Numbered from the stretch's first letter, positions 1 to 10,953 are shown. The stretch: DNA of 64,000 nt from Ignatzschineria sp. RMDPL8A (GCF_029815055.1 NZ_JAPPWA010000002.1:806001-870000), one strand, 5' to 3'. Translations and numbers: made by a program. Notes: generated from the sequence alone by a model not told the origin.

Positions 1-19
1 CCAGATGAGCTACGAGCGC
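1..19 (-). tRNA. partial tRNA, 5' end only (probably tRNA-Arg)
   Basis: On the minus strand the window edge cuts a tRNA after its first 19 bases. These contain the acceptor 5' strand and the TAGCTC start of the D-arm. They resemble the 5' end of the complete tRNA-Arg(CCG) at 34182, so arginine is the best guess. The anticodon lies outside the window and identity is not proven. It follows tRNA-Pro by about 45 bases in the same direction, so the two are probably co-transcribed. Confidence 0.6.
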
Positions 20-64
20 CTTACAACCCTAAAGGGCCAAGTTGAGTTACTAATCAAATCAAAA

Positions 65-141
<77 letters not shown>

Positions 142-199
142 TTTTTTTGATCTTCCGTTGAAGGAAGGATTAGTATGATATAGCCGAAGCCATCATTCG

Positions 200-1441
200 T
201 CAAGAGGGTGTGTAACTTTTAATCATTTCACTGATTCGTTGTAACCTAAGTCGTTCAATTACCAATGGAATTTCTTTGGGTTCACAAGACTGAATCGCCT
301 CATTGATGGGGAGTGATTGTAGTGCATTAAAAATGGTTTGTAAATAGTTTTTTTGCGGATATTCTCGCGTTTCCAACCCAAGGCGTCCGCGCGCGTCAGC
401 TAAACAAGCATTTATAAAGCGTTCTACATTGATTGGCCGCCTAAATCCATCAAGATTTAAAATCAGTTTTAAGATCGTTTTTGGGCGAACATTGAGCAGT
501 TGATGCATGATGAGATGGTGTTCAGTCACCTTAAGTGCGATATCGCGATACTCATTGGGCACCCGTAACCGCTCCGAAAAGGCTCTCGTAATCGGCACGC
601 CGCGAATTTCGTGCATTTTATGGCTCGGTAATTCATCAGTCGGGGTCACGGCCTTGCCAAAATCGTGGCAGAGCACAGCGTAACGGGTGGGAAGATCGCC
701 CGTAATCTTCGCAACTTGCTCAAGCGCCATCATTACATGGATGCCGGAATCAATTTCAGGGTGATATTTCGCCGTTTGCGGTACGCCAAAAAGAGCATGG
801 ACCTCCGGAAATAGCGTTTCTAGCGCACCGAGCTCTTTTAAACAGTAGAAAAAGGCTTGGGGCTGATCCTCAGATAGCGCTTTCACAAGCTCCTGCCAAA
901 TGCGCTCCGGCACCAGTGCATCGAGCTCACCGGAATCAATCATTATTTTAACTAACGCTTTTGTCTCATCGGCAACGGTAAAGCCATAGGGCTGATAGCG
1001 CGCGTAAAATCGTGCAAGGCGAAGTACTCGCACCGGATCTTCAATGAAGGCATCGCTCACATGGCGTAATATACGATTGTTAAGATCGTCCGCGCCGTGA
1101 TAGGGGTCGAACAAATTCCCCGTTTCATCTTGAGCCATGGCATTAATGGTGAGATCGCGGCGGAGGAGATCCTCTTCTAATGTAGTGTTTGGCGAGGCAT
1201 CAATCTCAAAGCCGTGATAGCCTTTTGCCGTTTTCCGTTCACTGCGAGCAAGGGCATATTCTTCCCCGGTTTTCGGGTGCAAAAAGACCGGGAAATCTTT
1301 CCCCACTTGTTTAAAGCCTTTTTCGAGCATCATCTCAGGCGTCGCGCCCACAACGACCCAATCGTGCTCATGAAACGGGTGTCCAAGCAATGCATCACGC
1401 ACCGCGCCTCCCACTAAATAGACTTTAAATTCCTGCGCCAT
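200..1441 (-). CDS. cca: CCA-adding enzyme (tRNA nucleotidyltransferase, multifunctional type)
   Basis: This protein adds or repairs the 3' CCA of tRNAs using CTP and ATP. The 413 residues match the usual length of the gammaproteobacterial multifunctional form. The N-terminus carries the class II nucleotidyltransferase signature LVGGAVRDALLG followed by the acidic EHDWVVVG motif. The RRDLTINAMA and RVLRLARFYARY motifs follow. An HD phosphohydrolase domain begins at LCHDFGKAVTP, around residue 260, and is absent from shorter CCA enzymes. It is transcribed toward the tRNA-Pro gene, 58 bases away. No upstream partner is close, so it looks monocistronic. Confidence 0.96.
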   Translation of the reverse strand: MAQEFKVYLVGGAVRDALLGHPFHEHDWVVVGATPEMMLEKGFKQVGKDFPVFLHPKTGEEYALARSERKTAKGYHGFEIDASPNTTLEEDLLRRDLTINAMAQDETGNLFDPYHGADDLNNRILRHVSDAFIEDPVRVLRLARFYARYQPYGFTVADETKALVKIMIDSGELDALVPERIWQELVKALSEDQPQAFFYCLKELGALETLFPEVHALFGVPQTAKYHPEIDSGIHVMMALEQVAKITGDLPTRYAVLCHDFGKAVTPTDELPSHKMHEIRGVPITRAFSERLRVPNEYRDIALKVTEHHLIMHQLLNVRPKTILKLILNLDGFRRPINVERFINACLADARGRLGLETREYPQKNYLQTIFNALQSLPINEAIQSCEPKEIPLVIERLRLQRISEMIKSYTPS

Positions 1442-1949
1442 ACTCTGTTTTTATTCCATTAAATTGCTGAAAAACGATGAGAAAAGTATATCAGTTTTTG
1501 AGAATAAACGTTCGATCGGAGTCTTGCTAAAAAGCAGAAAATATCGAGAAAGTGACAAAAAAGCGCCATACATTTGTTTACATAAGTTAATGCCAATCAG
1601 GTGTTGGGTTGAAACTTTTTTTGGATTTCTGGGATGAACACAAAAAAGACCGCGGGAATCTTTGCAGAGATTAATGATTATCAGATGAGTGTCTCGATTT
1701 GTAAATGTATACAATATTATACTTTATTTGATTTTATTCGATATGTGACAAAATCCCGTAATTTATCTGAAAATCCACAACTTAAAACCATTTTAAAAGT
1801 AAGTGATTGATTTTTGTCTTATTTGAAATCATTAAAGCATTGATAATGCTAGGTTTATTTTTTATGGCATATATTCTGCTATGGATATGGGGATAATATT
1901 TTGTCGAATATTTCGGCAGTGTTGATTTCAACAAGACGAGGATATCCAA
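1442..1949. other. AT-rich spacer between cca and the first autotransporter
   Basis: About 500 bases with no convincing gene. A short minus-strand open frame at 1451-1714 has no ribosome binding site, and its composition is unlike a protein. The stretch must hold divergent promoters for cca and the autotransporter. A GATAAT at 1892-1897 could be a -10 element, but I see no good -35 at the right spacing. A GAGGA ribosome binding site lies just before the start at 1950. Confidence 0.5.
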
Positions 1950-4900
1950 ATGAATAAAATTTATAGAGTGGTCTGGAATGAAGCAGTGAATCGCTGGGTC
2001 GTTACCTCAGAATTAGGCAGTAGCCATAAAAAGAGCTCGAAGTTTAAAGATAAAGTGTTGCAGGTTGGGGCGTTAACGTTCGGTATGATGCTGGGCAGTA
2101 GTGCCTATGCAACAAATTATAACTATACAACGGAGCAGCGGATTGATGTGGAAGAAGGCTTCGTACTAAAAAGTGGGGATAGCCTACAAATGGGCAATGG
2201 TTCAAAACCGATTAAGCTGGTAGTCAGCACCAAAGGATCGAATGTTTCGAGTTTTACCATAAAGGATGCAGGCGTTAATTTGACCTTTAACCAAGCGTTG
2301 ATCGCACATAATCGAACCAATACTACATTGTTTGATTTTGATTTTGGCGAAGATGCGGTTCAATTTGCCAAAGATATCTATGAGATTGATGCATCTGGGA
2401 TAACTTTTTTAGGTTCAGATACGGTTGCGAACGACATGCCAGGGGCGGACAATGAACAGGGCGCGGCAGTCATTTTTGATATTAAAACGGCCTACAAGCA
2501 GGATTTTCTTTTAAGTGTTAAAGAAGTGAGAACGGCTGCGGATCCCACACTATTGCATAAATATACCCACGGTTATGGGGCGATTTTTTCAGGGATAGAC
2601 GCGGGAAAAGAGTCAAAGTTAACTGTTAAAGATTCGCTCTTTAGACTCGAGCGGGGCACCGCGATTAAAGGGGTTGATGGGGGGCATATCGATGTCTTAG
2701 ATTCCAATCAAATCCTTTTCTCAAAATATCATTCGTCATCTGCACCAGTTAAAGACCCAAGTGCACATTACTCCATCGGTATTGAGCTCGATGGGGATGT
2801 TACGGCGACCTCACACGCCAATTTTTCCGTTGATAATAAAACTACGGAGCGGATTACACTCTATGACATTAAAAATGGGGCAACGCTTACAAGCTACAGC
2901 CAAACGCCTACATTTGCCGGGCACAGATATGAGTCCTTTATTGGAGCAAATATTGGTGAAAACGCCCATTTCATCAACCATGGCGATTTTAATTTAACAA
3001 ATAAAAAGCAAACCTTCGCAAATCTCTATGGCGAGGGGGCAACGGTGAGTAATCACGGCAATATTGCGGCTTCGAATGGCGTTGTCTTCCATATTGATGA
3101 ATCAAGCGCGCAGATTGAAAACCATGGAGAGATCCGGCTGACTGATGCGGGGCAATGGATTGTCTATAAAGGAACAGATGGTGAGGCTCACGCCATTAAA
3201 GTGATTGGCGGTAAGGTGATTGTCGGGGATAAGGTGACCGGGTTTACGCAAAATGGGCTCGATAATTTCACCTTTACCAATCTTGATATGACGGTTGAAG
3301 GTGGCGGAATTGGTTTTAATTTGGATAACAATATCAATATTTCCGGACAAATCGCACTGGAAGGTGAGGGTAATCAAGGACTTCATCTAACCGGCAGCGA
3401 AACCTTTACCTTTAATGAGGGTGCCGAGAGTGAGGCGCTCTTAATTACGCTCAATCAAGGGGATCAAGTTGCAATCAATGTGGATCGAACGGGTGGCCTT
3501 GCAACCTTAGAAGGGCTCAAAATTACCGGTAATGCGGGAACGGGCATTCAGGTTCTCAATGGCGATCTCCTCTTTAAAGGGTTAATCGAGATGGAAGAGG
3601 GCGGCACAGGCCTCTATCTAGCGAGTAAAACGGGAAGTGAGTTTACCAATGAAGGGGTAATCCATAGCGATATTCGTCTTGGTGATGGGGATAATATCTT
3701 TACCTCAGAAAAAGATGGGGCATCGGTGATGGGTGATATCACCGCGGGAAGTGGCAGTAATACCATCGCTATCCTCGATTTTAAAGGCGGAATGACCTTT
3801 AATAATGATGCCAATGCCGAAAGCCACAATACCGTAACCTTAACGGGCGGGACTGTTTCGGATATCGAAAGTAAGAATGGATCGCTCGATTTAACGCTTA
3901 AAGATGGCGTTGTCGTTAATGGCTCGCTCCATGCCAACGGGGATAAAACAAGTGAACTCACCCTGGATAATAACGACTTTCGTTATGATGAGGTTGGAAA
4001 GGTCACGGGCTTTAATGAGATCAACCTTAAAAATGAATCCACACTCACCGCAACCGAGGCATTTACCGATGTTGAAAAACTTGGCATTGATGCGGAGAGC
4101 CGTTTTGTCGTTAAAGAGGTCAATGGAGATTATCAGTTTGATGCAGCGCTTTGGGGCACAGGCACGGTGGATGTTGATTTAGGGGCAGAAGGGACAGCGC
4201 TTCACCACTTTATCTTCACCAATGAAACAGCGCCCGATCTTCTTTTCTCCGGAACGTTTAATCTAAAGAGTGGCGCATTAACGCTCAATAATGCGATCTA
4301 TAGCGCGAATTTGCAGGATGCCATTTTAAATATTGAGAAAGATGCTTTGTTGCAGATTAATTCCGATAATGTGGGGCAATTTAATGTCACTATCGGCAAA
4401 CTCAATATCAATCAAGGTGCGCTTGAATTTTTGGATGGAGATTTTACCCCGCTCCATGTGAAAGAGTTCTCCATCACGGCGGGTAGTAAAATTGTCGTGG
4501 AAGATATGGATGCTTTAACGGATTTGGGGACATCGGAGTTTAATCCCGCAGAAGAGGATTTCTTTAGTAATTATCTGCACCGCACCTATTTAGAGGCCGA
4601 TCAGTTTACCGGGGTTGGCGTAGAGCTCGATTTTGTCAATCAAGCGGGAGAGATTCTCCCACAGGTCGATATCGATGCGGTGAGAAAACTCAAAACGGGC
4701 GATACGGAAGTGGGCGAGGCTCATTATAGCGAGCTACTCTTTACCGCCGATGGGATTGAAGGAGGCAAAGGCTCCATTAATTTAGGCTATCTCCTCTCTG
4801 AGCTCAATGCATATGAAAACCAAACCATTGGTATTAGCAATCATGAAGGCGGATCTGAATTGGATGCGCTCCTCACTGGGAAAGGCGGATTCACCTTTGA

Positions 4901-7900
4901 TGCGCACTCTGAGCCAATTATTTTAACGCACAGCAATAATTACACCGGCGATACCATTGTCAATCAAGGGAAAGTGATTTTAGGGAATGATCAGGCGCTT
5001 GGCGGGATTGATCTAGAGAAGCAGACGGGCCAGCTCATTTTAAATGGGGGTAGCGTTGATCTAGCAGGATTCACTCAAGATGTCGATAGCGTACAGAGTA
5101 AAGTAGGCACGATTCTCGATCTTGCGGGTGGAACGCTCAATATTGATAATGGGCGACTTCCAAATATGAAATACAGAGAAAGTCATCTCTATGGTGAAAT
5201 CAAAGGGGATGGCGCGATCACGTTGGATAAAGGAGATGTCACGCTCCACAATCAAAATCATGATTTAAATGCCAACATTGAGATATATTACAACTCATCG
5301 CTAACCTTAAAAGATGTTCAGTCAGCGGGTTCAAGTACTATTTATCTTGGAATGCTCGGGAAGCTCAATCTCGAAGGAGAGGGGATTTTTGATAATACGG
5401 TGACAGGTGATGAGGAGACTACTTTAAATGTCAATGGCGGCAGTGAAACCGCTCCGCTCACATTAGCCGGTGATAATAGTGGTTTTAGCGGGACAGTGTC
5501 CATTGCTGATGATGTTTATGCCGTGGCTAAAGGGGAAAACAGTGTTGGAACGGGCACGCTTAATCTCAATAAGAGCGGAACGCTCGGGTTTGATGAATTT
5601 AAAGATGGCGATGAAACGGCGGAATTAGGCAATACAATTACCGGCTCGGGGTCACTCGTTGTTAATGACAATCAAATTAAGATGACAGGCAATCATGACG
5701 ATTTCAAAGGCACACTTGCGCTAAATGAAGCAACGTCTGCGTGGCATCTTGAAGCGTACGATCACTATCAAGTCAATTACGATGTGATCGGTAACGGTGA
5801 ACTTCAATTTAACCTTACAGATTCCACCAGTCAGATTACGCTCAGTGATCAATTTAGCGGTGATTTTGCTGGAGATTTAATTATCCAAACGGGGCATTTG
5901 GATCTCAATGAGGCGCATTTACCAAAACTTGAATCCACCCAATTAACGCTAGGCAGTGGCGCGTATAGTGAACTGAGTGTTGATGGCGATCTGCGCGGTT
6001 TAGTATTAGATGGCGGAACGCTCTATGTGCAGAAAAATGCGACGGGCGATCAGCTCAATACCTTAAGCGCGGGCGAAATTTATCTGAAAGATCAGAGCAA
6101 TATTATGATCAAAGATGAAGACTCGATCGGTCTATCCGGTGAAATGGAGGGCATCGATGAGAAAGGCTCGCTACTCGATCAGCAAACGCTGGCCTATGGA
6201 AATCGCTTTATCGAAGGCGAGGTTAAAGAGGGTGGCACGGCTCAATTAGCCTTAGTCGATGAAGAGGGTAACGCGTTAGAGAGCTCAAAACGGGTTGAAG
6301 TTGTGATTCAGCAAGGCGCAGGAACGGCCGATTATGACTATAAAGGGTTAGCGCTGAGCGACGGCATTGGCTTTGGTTATGGGCTGGTGAGTCTTACTGC
6401 GAATGCGGATAAAACCCTCACCATCGATAGCGTTGGCAGTGACGAGAAAGATCTGCACATTGAGCTTCATGGCGCGGGTGGATTTGATTTCCTCTCCGAT
6501 AAAGAGGGGTTGACGGTCAGTAACGGCAAGAACGATTACACCGGCGATACCACCTTTTCAGGCGGAAAGATTACCGCGGGGGCCAATGAGGTTTTTGGTG
6601 ATAAGGGCGCACTCATTTTAGAGAATGATGCTCACCTCGATATGGATACCTATGTTCAACATGCGGACTCATTAACCACATCAGAAGAAACGGTCGTAGA
6701 CTTAAATGCCGGCGATATTATTTTAAGCGGGACAGATGGGAATGGGAATGATCTCAATAGTGTGATTGATGGCGATTTAAAGGGTGGCCCAGAGAGTCAT
6801 TTAGTGGTTGAAAATGGCAATCTTACGGTCAATACGCACAATCCCGATCTTGAAACCAGCACGACCTTTAAAGATGATGCAACTGCAGATCTTAAATATG
6901 GCGATAGCCTTGGCAAAGGAACGATCGACATGGAAGGCGAGAATAAACTCAATATCCATGGCGGTGGCAATCTTGCCAATACCATTACTGGGGGCGCGGA
7001 TTCTGAGCTCAATATTTTAGGCGGAACGCCTGACGATCAAGTGGTGATTACCGGCGATAACTCCGGTTTTGATGGCAATCTCACCATTGACGATCTGGGT
7101 TATGCATCGACCAACACCATGGATGGACTTGGTAACGGCTATCTACAAAATGATGGTACGCTCGAGTTTAATAACCTTGGCGCGGTGGATTTTGATAATG
7201 CCTTTGGAGGCACCGGCGATTTTATCGTGGGCGATAGCCAAATTACGGTAAATCAGACGCCGAACGACTTCTCCGGCATGGTCGATTTAGATCAAGAGAG
7301 CTCACAATGGATTATCGGCGGCGATCTAACTGGCGATTACACGCTCGATTATGGCGTTCAAGGCAATGGCTCGCTTGTGGTCGATCTTGGCAATAAAGAG
7401 AGTGAATTTACGTTAGGTGACAAGATCAATCCCGATGAATTTACCGGAACGCTCGATCTCAATAGCGGTGAAATGGCGCTCAATGAAGATCATTACGATA
7501 AATTGAGCGGGGCCGATGTGGTCGTACGCGAGGATGGAAAACTGCATGTCGACGAGGATGGCTATCTCAATGAGCTCGATCTCGATGGCGGTACCATTCA
7601 TATTCACGTCAATGAGAATGAATCGGATCGTCACAATCTTCTTCACGTCGGCGAACTCGGTGCTGAGAGCGGTAGTCACATCATTTTAGATGATCTTGAT
7701 CTCTTAGGAAAAGAGGATGCCATCGATAATATCGATACAAGTGGCTCATTCTTTGATCAACAAAGTGGCGGGGCTGGCGGCGAGCAGATTATCCAAGCCG
7801 ATAAGATTAAAGACGGCAGCGAAGGCGCGCAACTCACCTTAGTGGATGAAGATGGCAATGCCATTGAGAGTATTAATCGCGTGGAAAAAGAGCTAGAGGA

Positions 7901-10715
7901 TGGCTCCGGTTCTGCGATTTATGATTACAGCGGTCTTGTGCTTGATAATGGGGTTAATATCGATTATGGCCTCGTTGGACTTAATGCCCATGAAGGTGAA
8001 TCGATCATTATTGAGAAAGGTGAAAATGATTCGACCGACTCGCTCAATGTAGAGTTAACGGGCGATGGCGGTTTTATCATCAATACTAACGATCAAACGA
8101 TTCATTTAGGCAATCAAAACAGCAATTATACGGGAGAAACAGAGGTGAATGGCGGTACGGTAATTGCCGATTCAGACAACGCCTTTGGGAATACCTCCGA
8201 GCTCAATCTTAATGATGATGCCTATTACGATCTCAATGGAAACGATCAAACCGTTGGGGAACTCAATACCGATCTTGATGCAACCGTTGATATTAACGAG
8301 GGCAATTTAACCATCTTAAATGGCGGTGAGGTGAATGGCGATCTGAAAGGATCGGGTAATCTCACGGTCGATAGTCAAGACGGTGGCGAACTCACCATTC
8401 ATGGCCCACAAGAGGAGTATCATGGCGATACTCATGTGCTTGAAGAGGGTGTGGTGAATCTCGATGATTTTGCCGGCTTAGGCGATGGCGGAATTGAAAA
8501 TGATGGCACCATCAATTATCTGGTCGATGGCGATGGCGAGCTCTCCAACCAATTTACGGGTGATCAGACCGGTTTAGTGGATCTCTCGGGCAGTGGCTCG
8601 GTTCATTTAACGGGCGATAATAGTGGTTACGATGGCGAGTTCTATTTCGGTCCGGATCAAGAAGTGATCGTGAACGACAGTAATGCGCTCGGTAATGGTG
8701 GCGATATCGAAATTATCGGCGGAGGCGATGGCGGTCTTGTGATCGCAGATGCGGAGAAACCGAACAGCTCCTTTGATAATAACTTTAAAGGGGATGGATC
8801 GATTACGCTCGATAATAGCGATGTGATCTTTACCGGCGATAATAGCGAACTCACGGGCGATCTGATTATTGAGGATGATTCACATCTTCACACGATCGAC
8901 CACGGCGTTCCCGGTGGTAATATTCATAATCACGGTGGCTGGACCGCGGAAGTGAATCCTGAGATCGATGTGGATTTCAATGGCGAGCTTTCCGGTGAGG
9001 GTGATCTTCATAAAATTGGCGATGGCAATCTCAATTTAAATGGGGATAACTCACACTTTGGCGGGAATACCATTGTGGATGAGGGGGCACTCAACATTGG
9101 CGATAATGCCCAATTTGGTAACGGTTCGGGCGATCTTATTGTCAATAATGATGGGTCGTTTAATCAAGGCAAAGAGTCGGAATCCCATTTTGATGATATC
9201 TACGTCAATGATGATGGACTCCTCAATCTTGGTGAAAATTCAACCATGAATGGCAATCATGTGATCGTTGATGATTACGGCCATTTAGTGCTCGATCAAG
9301 GCGCGGGATTAAATGCCGATGACGTCCTTGTGACTGATCATGGCGAGCTCTCGATGGATCATAATAGCTATATTAATAGCAATGTGACTGTCGATCCGGA
9401 TGCGTCAATCGGGGGATACGGCACCATCCATGGTGATCTTAATCTGAAAGGTCATCTCGATGTGGGCAGCCGTGTCGATCATATTGAGCCCAATACGGAG
9501 ATGGGTGAATTTGTTGTCGATGGTAATTTAATTGCCGAAGAGGGCAGTGTGATTCACTTTGGTAGCGATCAAACCGATGCAGACCGTCTCATTATTAAGG
9601 GCGATGCCACTGGTCAAAGCGGTGTTTGGGTGGATGATATCCATCATTTAGAACTGCATGAGCTGGGTGACGATGTGCTCTATATTCCGTTGGTCGATAT
9701 TGAAGGCAATAATAGTCTATTGCTTGATCATATCGGGCGTACCGTCGGGGGCGTTTATGAGTTTGAACTGGTACAAGATGACAATGGCAACTGGATGCTG
9801 AAAAACATGAAGGGCCATCGTCCTGAAACGGGCATCTATCTTGCCGGTTTAAGTGCCGCCAATAAACTCTTTAGCCATTCGATGGTAGAGCGTAACTACC
9901 TAAGCGAGGAGAGCCGACTTTGGACCTTCACGCACGGCAGTTTCGAGAAGTTTAACGATAATGGCGGCATCAATCGTACCAGTATCGATAGCTTCACTCT
10001 AATGATCGGAGGCGACCTACTTAAAACATCGTTAGCAGATAAACCATTTACCTTCGGGCTGATGGGCGGTTATGGATATAGCAGCAGTAAAACCACCAAC
10101 CGCGATACCGGCTCACGAGCGAAAGGTAGTGGTGATGGTTATTCTCTCGGGCTTTACGCCACCTTTGGCGATCAGCTCCAAGAAGGGCTCTATCTCGATG
10201 GCTCGCTCCAGTACGTCTATTTTAAAAATAGCGTGAAGAGCGATGGCTTACGCGATGAAACCTCAAAATCGAAAGGATTTGTTGGGTCAATCGAGGGGGG
10301 ATACACCTTTGGAATCGCGGAAAATGTCTATCTTCAACCGCAACTGCAACTCACCTGGATGGGTGCCAAAATGGATGATATGACCGATGGATCGGGCACG
10401 AAAATCCGTGGCAGTAAGGATAATATCGAAACTCGCTTTGGTGTGCGTCTCTTTGCGGATAAAGCACTCGCGAATGGCGGATCGGTTCGTCCTTATATGG
10501 ATCTTAACTATATCCATAACTCTAAACCGTTTGCCGCTGAGTTTGATGGCGTTCGCGTTGAGCAAAAGGGCACACGTAACTTAGGTGAAGTGAAAGTGGG
10601 CCTTGAAGCGGATGTGAATGACAACCTCAAAGTATGGGGCGATGTGGGCTTCCGTAAAGGGTCCAACAGCTACCGCGATACTAAAATTTCAGCCGGGATT
10701 CGTTATGAGTTTTAG
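1950..10715 (+). CDS. giant type V (classical) autotransporter, modular passenger (A)
   Basis: A 2921-residue autotransporter. Residues 1-31 form an extended signal peptide region (MNKIYRVVWN...SELGSSHKKSSK), then a hydrophobic stretch with likely cleavage after SSAYA, residue 54. The passenger is a beta-helix-like sequence rich in Gly, Asn and Asp, with many TGDNSGF.G and LDLNGG-type repeats. From about residue 979 it contains modules of about 530 residues. A GGYGTIHGDLNLKGHLDVGSR-like autochaperone segment precedes the barrel. The beta-barrel spans about residues 2624-2921 and ends in the outer-membrane signature IRYEF. No protease or lipase catalytic motif was seen, so adhesion or aggregation is the likely role (inference). 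Its last 127 codons and terminator are almost identical to those of the next gene. Confidence 0.93.
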   Translation: MNKIYRVVWNEAVNRWVVTSELGSSHKKSSKFKDKVLQVGALTFGMMLGSSAYATNYNYTTEQRIDVEEGFVLKSGDSLQMGNGSKPIKLVVSTKGSNVSSFTIKDAGVNLTFNQALIAHNRTNTTLFDFDFGEDAVQFAKDIYEIDASGITFLGSDTVANDMPGADNEQGAAVIFDIKTAYKQDFLLSVKEVRTAADPTLLHKYTHGYGAIFSGIDAGKESKLTVKDSLFRLERGTAIKGVDGGHIDVLDSNQILFSKYHSSSAPVKDPSAHYSIGIELDGDVTATSHANFSVDNKTTERITLYDIKNGATLTSYSQTPTFAGHRYESFIGANIGENAHFINHGDFNLTNKKQTFANLYGEGATVSNHGNIAASNGVVFHIDESSAQIENHGEIRLTDAGQWIVYKGTDGEAHAIKVIGGKVIVGDKVTGFTQNGLDNFTFTNLDMTVEGGGIGFNLDNNINISGQIALEGEGNQGLHLTGSETFTFNEGAESEALLITLNQGDQVAINVDRTGGLATLEGLKITGNAGTGIQVLNGDLLFKGLIEMEEGGTGLYLASKTGSEFTNEGVIHSDIRLGDGDNIFTSEKDGASVMGDITAGSGSNTIAILDFKGGMTFNNDANAESHNTVTLTGGTVSDIESKNGSLDLTLKDGVVVNGSLHANGDKTSELTLDNNDFRYDEVGKVTGFNEINLKNESTLTATEAFTDVEKLGIDAESRFVVKEVNGDYQFDAALWGTGTVDVDLGAEGTALHHFIFTNETAPDLLFSGTFNLKSGALTLNNAIYSANLQDAILNIEKDALLQINSDNVGQFNVTIGKLNINQGALEFLDGDFTPLHVKEFSITAGSKIVVEDMDALTDLGTSEFNPAEEDFFSNYLHRTYLEADQFTGVGVELDFVNQAGEILPQVDIDAVRKLKTGDTEVGEAHYSELLFTADGIEGGKGSINLGYLLSELNAYENQTIGISNHEGGSELDALLTGKGGFTFDAHSEPIILTHSNNYTGDTIVNQGKVILGNDQALGGIDLEKQTGQLILNGGSVDLAGFTQDVDSVQSKVGTILDLAGGTLNIDNGRLPNMKYRESHLYGEIKGDGAITLDKGDVTLHNQNHDLNANIEIYYNSSLTLKDVQSAGSSTIYLGMLGKLNLEGEGIFDNTVTGDEETTLNVNGGSETAPLTLAGDNSGFSGTVSIADDVYAVAKGENSVGTGTLNLNKSGTLGFDEFKDGDETAELGNTITGSGSLVVNDNQIKMTGNHDDFKGTLALNEATSAWHLEAYDHYQVNYDVIGNGELQFNLTDSTSQITLSDQFSGDFAGDLIIQTGHLDLNEAHLPKLESTQLTLGSGAYSELSVDGDLRGLVLDGGTLYVQKNATGDQLNTLSAGEIYLKDQSNIMIKDEDSIGLSGEMEGIDEKGSLLDQQTLAYGNRFIEGEVKEGGTAQLALVDEEGNALESSKRVEVVIQQGAGTADYDYKGLALSDGIGFGYGLVSLTANADKTLTIDSVGSDEKDLHIELHGAGGFDFLSDKEGLTVSNGKNDYTGDTTFSGGKITAGANEVFGDKGALILENDAHLDMDTYVQHADSLTTSEETVVDLNAGDIILSGTDGNGNDLNSVIDGDLKGGPESHLVVENGNLTVNTHNPDLETSTTFKDDATADLKYGDSLGKGTIDMEGENKLNIHGGGNLANTITGGADSELNILGGTPDDQVVITGDNSGFDGNLTIDDLGYASTNTMDGLGNGYLQNDGTLEFNNLGAVDFDNAFGGTGDFIVGDSQITVNQTPNDFSGMVDLDQESSQWIIGGDLTGDYTLDYGVQGNGSLVVDLGNKESEFTLGDKINPDEFTGTLDLNSGEMALNEDHYDKLSGADVVVREDGKLHVDEDGYLNELDLDGGTIHIHVNENESDRHNLLHVGELGAESGSHIILDDLDLLGKEDAIDNIDTSGSFFDQQSGGAGGEQIIQADKIKDGSEGAQLTLVDEDGNAIESINRVEKELEDGSGSAIYDYSGLVLDNGVNIDYGLVGLNAHEGESIIIEKGENDSTDSLNVELTGDGGFIINTNDQTIHLGNQNSNYTGETEVNGGTVIADSDNAFGNTSELNLNDDAYYDLNGNDQTVGELNTDLDATVDINEGNLTILNGGEVNGDLKGSGNLTVDSQDGGELTIHGPQEEYHGDTHVLEEGVVNLDDFAGLGDGGIENDGTINYLVDGDGELSNQFTGDQTGLVDLSGSGSVHLTGDNSGYDGEFYFGPDQEVIVNDSNALGNGGDIEIIGGGDGGLVIADAEKPNSSFDNNFKGDGSITLDNSDVIFTGDNSELTGDLIIEDDSHLHTIDHGVPGGNIHNHGGWTAEVNPEIDVDFNGELSGEGDLHKIGDGNLNLNGDNSHFGGNTIVDEGALNIGDNAQFGNGSGDLIVNNDGSFNQGKESESHFDDIYVNDDGLLNLGENSTMNGNHVIVDDYGHLVLDQGAGLNADDVLVTDHGELSMDHNSYINSNVTVDPDASIGGYGTIHGDLNLKGHLDVGSRVDHIEPNTEMGEFVVDGNLIAEEGSVIHFGSDQTDADRLIIKGDATGQSGVWVDDIHHLELHELGDDVLYIPLVDIEGNNSLLLDHIGRTVGGVYEFELVQDDNGNWMLKNMKGHRPETGIYLAGLSAANKLFSHSMVERNYLSEESRLWTFTHGSFEKFNDNGGINRTSIDSFTLMIGGDLLKTSLADKPFTFGLMGGYGYSSSKTTNRDTGSRAKGSGDGYSLGLYATFGDQLQEGLYLDGSLQYVYFKNSVKSDGLRDETSKSKGFVGSIEGGYTFGIAENVYLQPQLQLTWMGAKMDDMTDGSGTKIRGSKDNIETRFGVRLFADKALANGGSVRPYMDLNYIHNSKPFAAEFDGVRVEQKGTRNLGEVKVGLEADVNDNLKVWGDVGFRKGSNSYRDTKISAGIRYEF
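4884..8066 (+). repeat. two full ~530-residue passenger modules of autotransporter A
   Basis: Within the passenger, the motif GGF recurs at residues 979, 1510 and 2040, that is every 531 and 530 residues. The order of landmarks after each is similar: N.YTG(D/E)T, an FG with a following LNL-type strand, a DNSGF.G strand, a LNE(A/D)H segment, an LDGGT strand, a (L/F)DQQ motif, then (L/V)DE(D/E)GNA, YDY.GL and YGLV. Conservation is at protein level and much diverged at base level. The third module is cut short by the autochaperone and barrel. Confidence 0.8.
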
Positions 10716-10783
10716 GGAGCTCGGTTAGTTAAACGGTCAGCACACCATTAATGATAAAAGGCGATCTTCGGATCGCTTTTTTT
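10332..10783 (+). repeat. 3' homologous tract, copy 1 (barrel end plus terminator)
   Basis: This stretch covers the last 127 codons of autotransporter A, its stop, the 45-base spacer and the terminator. It aligns without gaps to 16141-16591 with about 14 mismatches by hand count, roughly 97% identity. Just upstream, the two barrels fall to a clearly lower similarity. Confidence 0.9.
10761..10783 (+). terminator. rho-independent terminator of autotransporter A
   Basis: A perfect GCGATC stem closed by a TTCG tetraloop (GCGATC-TTCG-GATCGC) is followed by seven T. The C(UUCG)G loop is unusually stable. The same hairpin follows the second autotransporter. Confidence 0.93.
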
Positions 10784-10953
10784 ATGTGTGAACATTGATG
10801 ATGAACCTATATTAAATTTTATTTTCTGGTGAGGTTAGGAAAGAAAGGGATTGTTTTTTAATAATTGACTATTATGCTATTGGGCTAATAGTGTTAAGTA
10901 TTGTAATGTTGGTTACCTTAATCTGATGGATACAATAGGAAGGAAGAGTATAG

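Noticed and set aside
1451-1714. Short minus-strand open frame in the spacer after cca
   Set aside because: No ribosome site, unusual residue composition, and it lies in AT-rich control sequence.
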